From positions 1-64,000 of the forward strand of contig NW_024468251.1 of NCBI RefSeq assembly GCF_002104995.1: a DNA stretch of 64,000 nt, written 5' to 3'. The notes below the pieces were generated by a model. The model made no database searches and was not told the DNA's origin. It saw nothing but the letters and a program-made list of their open reading frames with translations. The position numbers and the translations under genes are program-made. How positions within the stretch are numbered: the stretch's first letter is position 1; each line of letters opens with the position of its first letter. This DNA comes from Linderina pennispora (lineage: Eukaryota; Kickxellomycota; Kickxellomycetes; Kickxellales; Kickxellaceae). Of this stretch, positions 1 to 11,100 are shown piece after piece.

Positions 1-503
1 CCACGCTGCACCGAGTCAAACTCCTGTCTGAACTTACCACATCGTAGGCTCCCACGAATCCTCAGCTGCGGCCACAGGGCCACTGTCTGATGTGTTGTCG
101 TCAACTACTTTCTTTGAATCCTGTGTGAGTCTCAGTGACCAGGCAGCCGGCTCATACTCGATGCCAGACTTGAGTGTCGCGGTGTGCTTCGTGTAGCGCG
201 GGTCGCTGTGGCCGCTGGCAATGAGATCCGGGTTTGGCGACGGCATTGCCTCCTGGCGCGGCACAAACTTGCCAATGGCGGTCATAAATTCAGAATGCAG
301 ATGGTTTGCACGCTCGCAGAATGCCCACTGCGACAGCGATGAGAACCGGGTGACAATGGGGCTGCGCTCGCCGTGGCGGAAGAACACCTGCGCCTGGATC
401 AGCTCCAGGTAAGAGGGGTAGTGCCTCCCCATGTACTCGGGGGTCAGCTCCGGGAGCGTGGCCGCCTCCGAAAACGAGGGCCTTGTGGGACAGCAGTATC
501 CAT
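1..503 (-). CDS. Histidine acid phosphatase (ACP6-like), 5' part, cut by window edge
   Basis: The minus-strand reading frame carries RHGERSP (about 359-380), the phosphate-binding signature of branch-2 histidine phosphatases, in which the His becomes phosphorylated during phosphomonoester hydrolysis. The run-up (LELIQAQVFFRHG) resembles lysophosphatidic/acid phosphatase ACP6-type proteins. The likely start is the ATG at 503, but one base must be shifted between about 460 and 503 to join it to the main frame. The frame stops at 34-36, but the bases there read TG|GTAAGT, an excellent splice donor (intron from 37 downwards), so exon 1 probably ends at 38 and the rest lies outside the window. No signal peptide is evident. 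The family call is firm; the substrate is not known. Confidence 0.75.
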
Positions 504-1095
504 GCTTGGGTTCTAGATTCTAAATAGGTGCGGAAAATGTGCTGGTCAGAAAAGCACGAGCGGGCCAGCACGCCCTTTTATCACGCAGGCACTGTCTGTG
601 CGTCGCTCGCACTGTTGAAAATCTGTGATTCGGGAAGTGGGCCAGCTTAGCATGGTAGCAGGATATGCAACTTCACATTCAGCAGCAATGTCTTTGTGCA
701 CAGATACGCCTTTTTTTCTCTTCCGGCGCTCAGCTGGTTGAATAGCTTTCTTGTGGCACAAGAAGGACAGAAATATATTTTGCAGATATTTCTTGTTCCG
801 CTAGACATAAAATTGACATCTTGAGAAGGCAAATGTGGTATGCTGACATTCGGGCAACCCCGTGCCCTTCGCCCCATGCGCAGATCCAAATCTTCACCTG
901 TATAGACACTGTAGGCCGGAACAGCCCTATCCTCCCTTTTTCTTCTCAGAAATTTCCAGTCATACTCATTCCATAAAGCTCATAACTACTGGACTCTCTG
1001 AAGGTTAACACGGTATAAAGTTGCAATTCCCTATTTGATGAAGATAATATTTACACAGGCAGTCGATGCTGATATCATGCATCCTTGTTTATTGC
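504..1095. other. Intergenic, no gene seen
   Basis: About 590 bases between the phosphatase start and the 3' end of the acyltransferase. Only short unconserved frames are present, with no RNA gene or repeat recognised. It should contain the phosphatase promoter and the acyltransferase terminator. Confidence 0.5.
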
Positions 1096-2544
1096 TCAGT
1101 AGACCAGAGTTGTAATGTCTCTCCAAAATGCGTTTTTGAGAATATGGTCCATTTCTTTTGCGGCCGCTGTAAAGTTGATTAGGATGTCTGTGCTAGGCGG
1201 CGGAGACGCTAAAAAGATAGCATTTGCCCCTGGGTAGTTGGGAGCCACTGTAGAGAACGCCTGAACGCCGTTGCCAAAATCAGCACCATACAACTTTCTG
1301 TGCATCATATTCGTTGTCAATGTGTAGAGACCGTACTTCATTTTGGCTGCAATGAGCGCTCCAGTATTGAATGACTCTGACTCAAGAAAGTCAACATACG
1401 AGCCAATATATGGAGATGACAGATTAGATACGACGCTATGGATCTGAGCAGCTATGTCTGCAAGGATCTGAGGCGTGATAGTATCTTTGCCATGTTTCAT
1501 CGGGTTCAGAATAACCCCTGACAGCTGCGCGTTGCCAATAAAGTTTATACCCTCCATACCAAGCCGGCCGCGGAGGTCACAGGCGATTACCAATGCATGC
1601 TCGCTGTTAGCTTCCACGTCACCCTTTGAGCCCCATGCAGACCACCTTCGAGTGGTTGCTGCCACACCAAATTTCGCCTGGCCGTGGACTTTGTACACAA
1701 GTGCAGTTAAAACATCGTTAGTAGTTAGGCGTGCACCAGCTGGCATGCACTCCAGTACCTGGTTGCGGAGTCTGCTGAGCTGCTCGCGCGAAATGCGGAA
1801 CAAGTGGCCGCATGTTGGAGCCATGCTTCCCAAGTAACTCAAGAGCCTGCCTCGCGTGCTGGGGCTGAGCCAGACAAGCCAGTCTGCTATACGGGACTTG
1901 TTGGATCAAGCTGCTAGCATTGACGCACAAAGTGGCTCACGCTCGCTAGGCAGATACTGAAGAATCGCTGATCTGTCAAGACATATACTGAGGGGCTCAG
2001 CCTGACGGTGGGACACCAGTGCCCGCGTTTGATCAGCCCAGCGGTTGAAGAACAGAAGAAAGCTATATCCATCTACTATGCCGTGGTTAATGTTCAGGGA
2101 GATAATGACTCCACTGTTATCCTTGAGTCGGACAACGTGGGCACTAACCAACTTTATTGTGCCAGTGGCCGCGCCCGGACAAGCAAACGCTCCAAAAGGA
2201 ATCAAGTTGTCGGGCCATGTCGCCGGGTTGTACTTTGCTGATTTGATATCACGGAAGTGAATGTCCGACTGGGATTCACGGTAGTCGGGAACATTCAAGC
2301 ACGTCTTGTCTACGACAGCTTCTATCCACCCACCACTCACTTGGTTAAGGTGCCCGGTCAGCAACGGGAACTCCACAACCGTTTGGTAAAAGGCCTCTTC
2401 AAGTGTCTGGGATGGCATAAAGTCGTCGGTAAGCCCGGCATTGGCATAAAAACTGATAGTGCGAATGTTGTAAGACGACAGGACGGAGTCGATCCTCTGA
2501 AGCTTGTAGACTTTGGAGTCGATGGCACTGAGTATATTGCTCAT
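1096..2544 (-). CDS. BAHD/trichothecene-type acyltransferase, with in-frame TGA or short intron
   Basis: The N-terminal half holds HGIVDG (coding bases near 2067-2085), the HxxxD catalytic motif of CoA-dependent BAHD acyltransferases. The C-terminal half holds DFGNG (about 1258-1278), the counterpart of the structural DFGWG motif. Length (about 482 codons) suits the family. These enzymes move an acyl group from acyl-CoA to an alcohol or amine of a specialised metabolite; the acceptor cannot be read here. The ATG at 2544 opens the frame. A single TGA at 1906-1908 interrupts it, and the frame is the same on both sides. The TGA lies inside a 54-nt segment bounded by GTGAGC and ATAG that could be a phase-preserving mini-intron. 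Otherwise this is a one-base-substitution pseudogene or an error. Confidence 0.75.
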
Positions 2545-2976
2545 GATAAGCTCCTCTGATAATGTTCCAATAAAAGAATGGGGTGGCTATCCACGAAAAA
2601 GCTAGAGATGCGTTAATAATAGGATTCGCTTGGCTAGAGAGAAGAGATATAGTCTAGTAGCAGACCCTGAACTGGGGGCATGGTGAACTGATAGTGGCAC
2701 GGCTGGGATTGTTTGTGACCTGCTACTAGCGCCATAGACAGAAATACGCTAGTCATTTGAATTATTGTTTACTACTTATTTTCTGAAATTGGACATTCGG
2801 CATAAACATAACCTCATACATAAAGCATGCGCGGGCTGGCATCTATCATAATGCAGGATTTGAGGGCCCAACATTATGCTACAAGCGATATCCATGGTGA
2901 TTCCCTCGGTGGCACGTCACGGCGAGTGGTTACAGATATAATGGCAATTGAAACTAGAAAATAATTCAAAGGAAGC
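2545..2976. other. Intergenic, acyltransferase promoter region
   Basis: AT-rich spacer of about 430 bases between the acyltransferase start and the 3' end of the F-BAR gene. It should contain the acyltransferase promoter. No other feature is recognised. Confidence 0.4.
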
Positions 2977-5578
2977 CTAGCTGGCAGTCAAGTTGGAGAT
3001 GGGATCAACAAAGTTGGAAGGAAACACGCCGCGCCTACATTGGCCCAGTATTCGAGTCAGTGAGTTCGCCCTCCCACCAGCCGTCCGGATTGACCTGGAG
3101 CACAGAGATGATGTCACCTTCACGAATCGTCAGCTCTCTAGAGTTTTCAGCGTCGTAGTCATACATTGCCTTTCACGTATGAGATGATCTCGCGCTGGTC
3201 CTTGGTGAAGTTTGGCTCTCCATGAGCTGGCTGCTGCTGTTGCTGTTGCTGTGGTGTTGGACTGTTGTTGCTGGTGCATTGGAACCTGCTGGTGGGCAAC
3301 CGAGTACGTGCTCATGACGCTAGGTCGTCCGTTGGTGGAGCTGGTGTGGCTGATATTGCTGATGGGGCGAATGCGACATTTGCGTAGGCGGGCGTGACAC
3401 CATGTTCGCTGGGATAAACTGTGGCGACTGCTGAACAGGCGTCGCCGCTCGATAGACGTACTGCGGATTCTGCATGACAGAAACCGGGCGCGACCCTGGC
3501 TGTGGTGACGTCATGTTCGCCATATGGCCATTAGTAGCCATTGGCTGAGGCACCAAACGAGTTTGGCGCGCCATTCTGCTGGTACGGGCTGCTTGGTGCA
3601 GAGTTCGGGTGCTGGAACGACATCGCATATGCTGCCTGCTGCGGCTGCTGCTGCTGCTGTTGCTGAGGAGTCGGTATCTGTGTATTGACAGTGAGCGCGC
3701 CAAATTGCCCGGTTTGAGCAGTCATCGTGCCATTGAATGTGCTTGCACGCGATCGCGGTGAGCCTATGCGTGGGGGCTGGTTGCTGGCCTGCACTGGGTA
3801 GTACTGCGGCTGCGTAGCCAACAGACGAATACGAGCCGCTAATGTCGCCCATCTGGCCCGGTGTGCTTGGCCGTTGCGTCGCCATCGGCGCTGGGCTCGC
3901 AGTTCCTGCCCGATACATGCCAGCACTGCTAGTCGAACGTGGGTCCATGGCTGGGGCTCCGTTGTACATGCCGTTAACTGTTCCGCTATAAAGAGTGTCT
4001 GCAGGGCGCGAAGCAGGGGCTTGGTTACGCCGCTGTTGCGGTGATGGCTGCTGCTGCTGCTGGCTGCTGCTGCTGAGCTGGCTGCTGTTGCTGCTGCACA
4101 GTGTTGTACACGTCCGCGTTGCTCGACCGACGATAATGGGCAGCAGCACCATTGAATGAAGATCCCTGCTGCATTGACGACCTTGGACGGTCATTCCACG
4201 CTGCTTCAGCAGCAGACGCACCTGCCAGTGCCTGCATTCCCTGTGCGTGCATGGACACTGGGCGGGATGAATTGCGCACTGGCAGAGGCGGGCCGTGCTG
4301 CTGACGTGGATCCATTCCGCTGTTGCGTACTGGGCCGTGACAGAGGCTGTTGCGAGACAGACCCAGCCATGGCGCCACCATGGCTCTCAGTGGGGACACT
4401 ATCCTGGCTGTTGCTTGTTGGCGTGCGATGAATTGGCCTGGTGCTCTCGGGCGTGGGTACGGCAGAGCTTACTGTTCCGAGCACTGTTGACTGTGACCGA
4501 GAGTTGCCAGAACCCGCGTCCTGCGACATTCTGTCTGCGCTAGCCCTAGCCCCTTCGGGGTCCAGCTCTGGATCCGGTCCGCCAGTGCCAAATGTCCTGA
4601 TAAACGCCGAGATGTCGCTGGCCACGTCAATGCGCTCGAGGTCCTGGACGAATCTTCTCCATCGCCTCGTCATCCGTTACAAACGAGCTGGAGACCAAGG
4701 TTGGTGAATGTCCATACAATATGCTTCAGATACGAAATACGCTGCTCCTCAAGGACCTGGAAGACATCGCAGGCACTGCGCCAGACATGGTACCACTGCT
4801 GGTCGGCATCATGCAGGCGCTGGCGCACATCGACATACTCCTTCTCAGTGGCCCGCTGCTGCGCCTGTGCGCGCTCCAGCTTGTTCCGGAGCTTTGGGTC
4901 ACCCATGCCATGCAGACCGTTGACCTGCAGCTCCAGGTCGCCAACTTTGCGGGTGTCGCTGCGGCGCTTGTCCTGCAGCTTCCGAATCATGCCACGCAGC
5001 TGGGACCGCTCCTCTTCGGTCTTTTGAATCACCTGAGGTCTGTGCCCGCCGTTTCCGCTTCTGGTCGTCCATGAAGCCCAGGAACGGCTTCTCGAGCTCA
5101 GTGCGCAGCTGCTTGGCCAAGTCAAGGTGTGTTTTGGCCGTGTTCTCCATCTCAACGCGCACGCACCGAAACGCATCTTTAATCGTGCCCACCTTCCTCG
5201 CACCCCAGCGCGCCACGCGACAGCTTCAGCATCTTCTTGCCCAGCTCCTCTTCGATCTCGGCGCGCTTGCTAACCATCGTCAGCAGGTCAAGGCACGACT
5301 GCTTTGCATTCTTGAGCTTTGTAGTGAGCACCGATACACACCGGCCGTCTTCGGACCAAAAGTTGTCAGCAAACCGCTCGGTGCATACAAAATCTGCGTG
5401 CATGTCGGCAGTCTCGGCTGTGGACACTGCGCCCTGCCGATCGTAATGTGTCGAGGTTGCTGCTGCCGACCGGCGCTCCTGCTGCGGCTGCCGCCGCGTC
5501 GTTGTCCTGCGAAGACGCCGAGTCCCTGCCCAGCTTGCCAAACACAAAGCTACCCAGCATGATATCAGTCAGTGCCAT
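2977..5578 (-). CDS. F-BAR and SH3 protein, Cdc15/Imp2-like
   Basis: Starts at the ATG at 5578. An FCH/F-BAR domain follows ([20 protein letters not shown] near 5300-5370, then [21 protein letters not shown]), then the coiled-coil of the F-BAR (about 4680-5200). A long disordered linker rich in Gln, Ser and Pro with poly-Q tracts fills about 3240-4600. A C-terminal SH3 follows ([18 protein letters not shown], then [10 protein letters not shown], about 3035-3160) and ends in [11 protein letters not shown] before the TAG at 2977. The layout equals Cdc15/Hof1/Imp2, membrane-curving scaffolds that recruit formins and septins to the cytokinetic ring. Several single-base frame changes interrupt it. 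Two in the SH3 (in 'AAAGGCAATG' and 'GGGCCAATG') are each cured by removing one base of a doublet, which suggests sequence error rather than decay. Confidence 0.85.
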
Positions 5579-5992
5579 TAAAAGAGCGAAAATGGTATTC
5601 GGAAAAGTGTCGTAAAGAGAAGAAGGAGCGGAAAAGGCTGGAGAATGGAGCGAGCAAGACCAGCAGAGACTAACCTGTACTTCATTCGAAAAAGGGGGTC
5701 GGTGGGTTGGTGTCACTGCGTGCGGGTATGCGGTTTGGTATTTGGCGAATAATAAACAGAACCGGCAAAGTAGCGAATTGCGCTGGCTAGAAAGAAGGAG
5801 AGAACAGGCTGCCAAAATAGAGCGGACTATGTGCATCCCGAGCCGTCCCCAGGTACATGTCGCTTGATATAGTGCTGCCCGTTCAATAAAAAAAGTCTTG
5901 AGAAGGCAACACTACAGCAGCAGCCGAAAATCATGCCAAATAGCCTTTTTCGAGTTCGCGATCCGCCGTCATTGGCTGACGCAACCAACCCA
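5579..5992. other. Intergenic, F-BAR gene promoter
   Basis: About 410 bases between the Sds22 stop and the F-BAR start. No conserved frame is found. It should hold the F-BAR promoter and the Sds22 3' UTR. Confidence 0.4.
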
Positions 5993-6999
5993 TCAACAAA
6001 GCGGCTGCCGCCGGCACTCGGTGGCATCAATCTGCGTGATTTGGGGCAGCATGAGCATCAGCTTGCGGCGGTACGCGGTGGGCTGGCTGGTCTGCAGCGG
6101 GCTGAACTCAAAGTAGACCGTGCGCAGCGACTGTATCGGCGCGCACTCGTCCTCGATGTTCTGGAACGACTCGAGCCTGTTGCCTGACGCCCACAGATCC
6201 TCGAGCACTGGCAGGTGCTTGATCCCCGAAATCTCCTGTCAGCTGGTTGCTGGTGACGTCGAGGATGGTCAGCTTCGTGTTGTTCTCAAGCCCTCAATCC
6301 TGGCGATGCCATTGTGGACTCAGATACAGCTCCTCCAGACGCTCCAGATCCTCAAGCCCTTCGAGTTTGGTGATACGGTTGCTCTGGATGCTCAGGATCC
6401 TCAGCCGCCTCAGACAGGGACAGATTCTCGAGCCGCGTGATCTTGTTCTTGCCCAGGTACAGCTGCTCTAGGTTGACCAGCTCATCGAGACCCTCGATCC
6501 TGCGGATGCGGTTGGCGCCCAGCTCCAGGCTTGTCAGGTTGACCAGCGGGCTCAGGTTCTCAATCGTGCTGATCTTGTTGCTGACAAAGTAGACTTCGGT
6601 AAGATTGCGCAGGGTCTCGATGTTCTCGATCCTGCGGATTTTGTTGAATGAAAAGTCTGCGCTGGTCAGGTTCACCAGCTGGTCAACGCCCTCGATGGCG
6701 TTCAGGCGGTTATCGTACAGGTCCAGCTCCTTCAGCGTGGCCAGGTCGTTAATTGACGTGATGGCCTTGATAAAGTTCTGGCGCAGGCCCAGGTACTCGA
6801 CACTGTGGAATCGCGCCAGGCCCAAATTGTCCAGGCTATCTAGCCGCGAGTGCATCAGCTCGATAGCTGTCTCGCTGTCGGCGTAGTCTGCCAGCATGTC
6901 CTCCTGCTGCTCAACCACTCCGCTCTCCTCCGCCTCGCTCTCGGCCGCTGACTCGTCGGTGTGCGCGTGAATGTCGGCGATCTCTAATGGCTCTGGCAT
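5993..6999 (-). CDS. SDS22: Sds22, leucine-rich-repeat regulator of protein phosphatase 1
   Basis: An acidic N-terminus precedes a continuous array of about 11 SDS22-class 22-residue LRRs (for example LKELDLYDNRLNAIEGVDQL and LEQLYLGKNKITRLENL), closed by an LRR cap near the C-terminus (about 5993-6200: NIEDECAPIQSLRTVYFE, then YRRKLMLMLPQITQIDA). This architecture and the length (about 335 residues) match Sds22/PPP1R7, which binds PP1 in nucleus and cytoplasm and controls mitotic exit. The ATG at 6999 is preceded by an A-run. The frame changes at about 6410, 6310 and 6240, each by one base inside an uninterrupted repeat array, so these are probably assembly indels. Confidence 0.9.
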
Positions 7000-7212
7000 T
7001 TCAAAAAAAGAATTAAATGTGTCTGAATTGGGTCAATAAGGAGAAAAACGAACTAGGCAGTCTGCTGTTTTGGCCGCAGTGCACGTCACTTGAAGCCCAG
7101 AAAATCATCAGGTGCTGATCAGGACTCGGCACATGGCCTTTAGCCCAGGCAGGTTGGAATGGCAATGTCCTCCGCACCAGCAGCAAAAAGAGATGGCGTC
7201 TATTAAAAATAT

Positions 7213-7762
7213 CTACAACAGATCGTAGTCGTCCAGCTTGTCGTTGTACTTCAGGATCTTGCGCTTGATCTTCGACGTGTCAACCCAGGTGATAAAGTCC
7301 TCCATGTTGCGAGTGACCAGGAACGCGGGGTCGGTAACCGTGTCGGGGCCAACACGCACATGCCCCTGCTCAATCAGCCGCGCAGCCTCAGAGATGTGCT
7401 CAGCCATCTTCAGCCTGCACAGCACAACGGGCAGACGCCGGCGGCAGAAAGCAGACACCGTCAGCTTGTCCACCTGCGACATGGTCTTGCGCGAGTTGAT
7501 CACGCCGATTGCAAACAGCTTCTCCAGCAGTGCCGGTCTCGCTCTCAGCGCGCTTCGGATCCTTGGGGTCCAGCAGCGCGATTCTGTGGGCCAGCTTCTT
7601 TGTCTGCATCACAATCTTTTGGTACTTGTAGTATTCCTCGCGCTTTGTCAGGTTGTACCGCCGCATCACCTCGATCTCGCGGACGTTGTTCTCGCCGCGC
7701 CATTCGAGAAAGTCGACCTTGCGCAGGAGCTTCTTCTCGTGGTATTTGAGCTGGCGCACCAT
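7213..7762 (-). CDS. IMP3: IMP3, U3 snoRNP protein of the SSU processome
   Basis: [18 protein letters not shown] at the start and [18 protein letters not shown] at the end are diagnostic of IMP3, an RpS9/S4-fold protein that binds U3 snoRNA and promotes U3-pre-18S pairing in the nucleolus. The S4 RNA-binding segment ([14 protein letters not shown], then [20 protein letters not shown]) lies at about 7290-7470. The locus is 550 nt. Removing one base near 7540 (a GG in ACCGGCACTG) joins the halves as a 182-residue protein of normal length, so this is almost certainly a sequencing indel. It is divergent from the LLP-like gene. Confidence 0.95.
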
Positions 7763-8029
7763 GGTGGAGAGGGAATGTGTGAAAATGCGAGAAATATGAG
7801 AAGAGTGGAGAGAAAAAAGGTGCTTGGCCCAGGATCAAGCACAGAGCAGGCAAAATTGTTGATTTTCCACTGTAATATTAAATCACTGCACTTTTTTTCT
7901 CTCTCCTTGATCAGGCAAACCGAAAAAAATATACGACCGTCTGCTCCGTTCTTCGCCTCTGCTTGTCTCAAACCTCTCGACATCTCTCGACACCTCTTCC
8001 AACTCGCGTTCTATCTACACATATACACC
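7763..8029. promoter_or_regulatory. Bidirectional promoter between two ribosome-biogenesis genes
   Basis: The 267-bp space separates the divergent starts of IMP3 and the LLP/YBL028C-like gene. Both products act in nucleolar ribosome assembly, so shared regulation is plausible. It contains an A/T-rich block (AAAATTGTTGATTTTCC) that loosely recalls the yeast RRPE, plus pyrimidine tracts before the plus-strand start. The motif match is weak. Confidence 0.4.
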
Positions 8030-8432
8030 ATGGGAAAGTCCATCCGCTCAAAGAGCAAGATCCGCAACCGCAACATTCTGCGCGAGACCGTGTTTGGACC
8101 GGCCGAGGCCGAGCGCATCAAGCGGCTGGCGGAGAAGCAGAAGGTCACAGCCGGCACACTGGCAGAGCTGATGGAGACAGACAAGCCCGAGGCGGACAAA
8201 AAGCAGAATGCAGAAGCAGAAGCAGCAGGAGACACAACAGGCTGGCACCGAGGCAGACGACAGCATGGCTGTTGACGGCAGCGAGGCCGCGCAGACAGAG
8301 TCATCAATGCGCAAGAAGCGCGGCAAGTCGCAGAAGCGTGGCATCAAGAAGATTACAGTGCGCAACAAGAAGGGCCGGATCATGTCAAAGAACGTGGTCA
8401 AGTGGACCAAGCAGAGCCGGTTCAAGAAATAG
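8030..8432 (+). CDS. LLP/YBL028C-like nucleolar protein (DUF2423)
   Basis: The N-terminus MGKSIRSKSKIRNRNILRET matches the conserved start of the DUF2423 family (yeast YBL028C, animal LLP homolog). These are small basic nucleolar proteins associated with pre-60S particles. The middle is acidic and Gln/Ala-rich, and the C-terminus is strongly basic (MRKKRGKSQKRGIKKITVRN, then KKGRIMSKNVVKWTKQSRFKK), a likely nucleolar targeting region. The locus is 403 nt, one base more than a multiple of three. The frame change falls near the A5 run at about 8198-8202, which fits a homopolymer indel. Corrected length is about 133 residues. Confidence 0.85.
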
Positions 8433-8574
8433 GCAGAAAAATCAGTGCATGGATTGGCATGCATACACAACTAGCCACGCCGTCATCAATAAAAATTGAC
8501 AACTTGCCTGGGAGCACTTTACTCTCCACCTGCTGCCGTTCTTTCGTCTACTATAGTATTTTTTTTGTATCGCT

Positions 8575-10948
8575 ATGAACATCTCGTACAAAGGCTATGT
8601 TGACCAGCCCAAGTTCTGGGAGTACCTGGGTGCAGAGGTTGCATCATTCCTCGAGAAGGACACGAAAGGCTTGTCCTATTCTGAGTACATTGGGCTGTAC
8701 ACTGCAGTCGCGGACCGCCTGTCGTGTAATACAGTGAAAGTGTACGGAATGAGCCTTAGTGGCAGTCCGGTATCATACGCATCGAACTACGACTTGGCCG
8801 AGGAGATGTACCTGCAAGTGACAGGCTTTATGACCACGTATCTCGGCCGCCAGCGCAACGAGGCAATGCATAGACAAGGCCTCCAGCTACTAGAGTTCTA
8901 TCATGACACATGGAAGCACTACCACGTGGCAGGCACGGATGATGGATTCCATGTTTGGACTACTTGGTCGCGATTGGATTACGCCCGAGAAGAGCTGTGG
9001 TCGCAACGTGTATGCCATCTGCGACCTGTTCCACCAAATGTGGTACACTCATCTGCTGCTGCCCATCCATGCCCACCTAATGGACAGCATGCACATGCTG
9101 GTTAACGCCAAGCGGGAAAATGCAGTTATCGACGACGCTGTCCTGTGCAAGCTGCCCTACTGTTTTCCATCAACTCAGACCGCCCACTGTCCGCCGCGGC
9201 ATCCGTTGCACGACCGGTGTGTATGGCATGCACTATGAGACGCCGTACATTACCAAGTCAGTCGAATACCATAGCCTCCGTCTGCGCAGCATGTTCAACG
9301 CGGGCAAGATATGCGAGTACATCCATAGCGTGCACGAGTTGGTCGCTGCTGAGGATTCGCTGGCTAACAGCTATTTGCTAAATGGCTCGAAGGAGAATTT
9401 GAACAGCGTGCTCAACCAAGAGCTTATCTTCAGGGTGTCAAGTCTGCTTCTCCAGACAATGCCGGAGCTCTTGAAAACAATGAGCAAGCACAACCTGCAC
9501 GCACTGTTCAAGCTCCTTTCCCGAATTCACCCTGATGACGGCCTGGTGCCAATGTGCAAGCACTTTGAGTCCTATGTCATTGAGCGCATGACCGCCTCCA
9601 GCCCAGCCCGGACCAACGTCGAGAACTCGATGCGTGCGGCCGCCGAAAACACACATGCGTTTGTTACATGGCTCATTGCCGAATACGACGAGCTGGCCGC
9701 CCTGGTGACCCAGGTCTTTGATGGCGATCAACATCTATTGACCTCACTGAACGCATCATTCAAGGATGCAGTCAACTCCAACACACTTTACAAGTCGCTT
9801 GACCGCAAGGCGCCCGTGCTTATCGCCGACTACATCAGCTCGTTTCTCAAAGTTGGCAGCGCGTCGTTCAAGCAGCTTGAGTCGTCGGTGGCAGATCCCG
9901 AAGGCGAGATTGCGCTGCGTGTACGCCGAGTCATGGACCTGCTAAAGTTTGTCAGGGAAAAGGACACGTTCTTCAAGTTTTATGACCTCGAGCTGTCAAA
10001 GCGCCTGGTGGCCGAGCAAAGCATCTCGTTCAGTCTTGAAGTGACCATCGGAGGCATCATCAAAGAGGCCATTGGCGTCGCGGGGACCCTGCGGCTGAAT
10101 GAAATGCTGAGTGATATCCAGGTCAGCCAGAACCTCACCAAGGAGTTTGCCCGCAACGAGCACGGCCACGGGGTCAGCGTGAATGTAAAGGTTCTTAAGG
10201 CCGTGACGTGGTCGCGCCATCTGTCTGAAAGCAACCCGCCGCTCCCGCCGATATTAGACTCGATCAGGCAGGACTTTACTGAAGTCCACAACCAGCAGCA
10301 CTCTGGCCGCACACTCAGCTGGCTGTGGCAGGATTCCAAAGCCTGAGATCCGACTGTTTCTCCCGCAGGCCAAGGGGATTGCAGCTCAGAACCGGCTACA
10401 CCGTCATTGTCACTATGTACCAGCTAGCGATCCTTGGTATGTTCACCGCTGAATCCGGGCCAGGCACCGGATACGATTCTGTCAAGGGACCGACGCTAAC
10501 CTGCGGCCAGGTTAAGGAAGGGACAAAGATGACGGAGGAGCAGACGCTGGCCGAGCTGGACTATCTGATAAAGTCGCGCCTCTTTGTTGCTACCAACAAG
10601 GTGCTGGGCCCGTCGACCAGAGTCCGCTTTAACGACCGGTTCCAATCCAAGCAGCTGCGGGTCAATCTCGCCGAAATGCGCTGGGACCAGAAGCAGAATG
10701 AGGCCAAGGAGGCTCTGCGTGAGGTGATGGCAGACCGTCAAAACTTCCTCCGAGCCCTGATCATACGGATTATGAAGCAGAGGCAGAGGCTCTCGCATAA
10801 GGCCCTGAAGAATAAGGCGTTTGAAGAGGGGAAGAAGCGCACAGTCATCGAGTCCGTGGACTTCCGTGAAGCAATTGATTTCCTCATAGACCACGAATTC
10901 CTTGAGCGGGACGAGACTGATCAGACTTTTTATATATACCTGGCGTAG
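8575..10948 (+). CDS. Cullin, CUL1/Cdc53-type E3 ligase scaffold
   Basis: The locus encodes about 790 residues covering the N-terminal helical cullin repeats and the C-terminal cullin-homology domain. Landmarks are KDTFFKFYDLELSKRLV, HSGRTLSWLWQDSKA and the neddylation motif ALIIRIMKQRQRL, with the NEDD8-acceptor Lys at 10775-10777. It ends in FLERDETDQTFYIYLA, like CUL1 (YLA). The N-terminal YxGLYTAVADRL recalls CUL1's YMELYTHVYNY. CUL1/Cdc53 links Skp1/F-box substrate receptors to Rbx1 in SCF ubiquitin ligases. Single-base frame changes occur at about 8940, 9180 and 10,320. The ATG at 8575 follows a T-rich leader. The CUL1 rather than CUL3/4 assignment is likely but not proven. Confidence 0.85.
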
Positions 10949-11100
10949 ATTGGGCCAAGGACCTTTCCATCAATGCCCACTGACCGCGTGGTGCAATATG
11001 CCAACTGCCACATCTAAACACCCTGGCTGCTCTTGAGTACTGTTCTTTTGTCGACTTTTCCGTTTCGTTGACCACCCAACTCGTATTTTTTTTAGCACAA

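Noticed and set aside
1906-1908. Selenocysteine or programmed read-through at the TGA
   Set aside because: BAHD enzymes use no selenocysteine and most fungi lack the machinery. A mini-intron, error or pseudogene is simpler.
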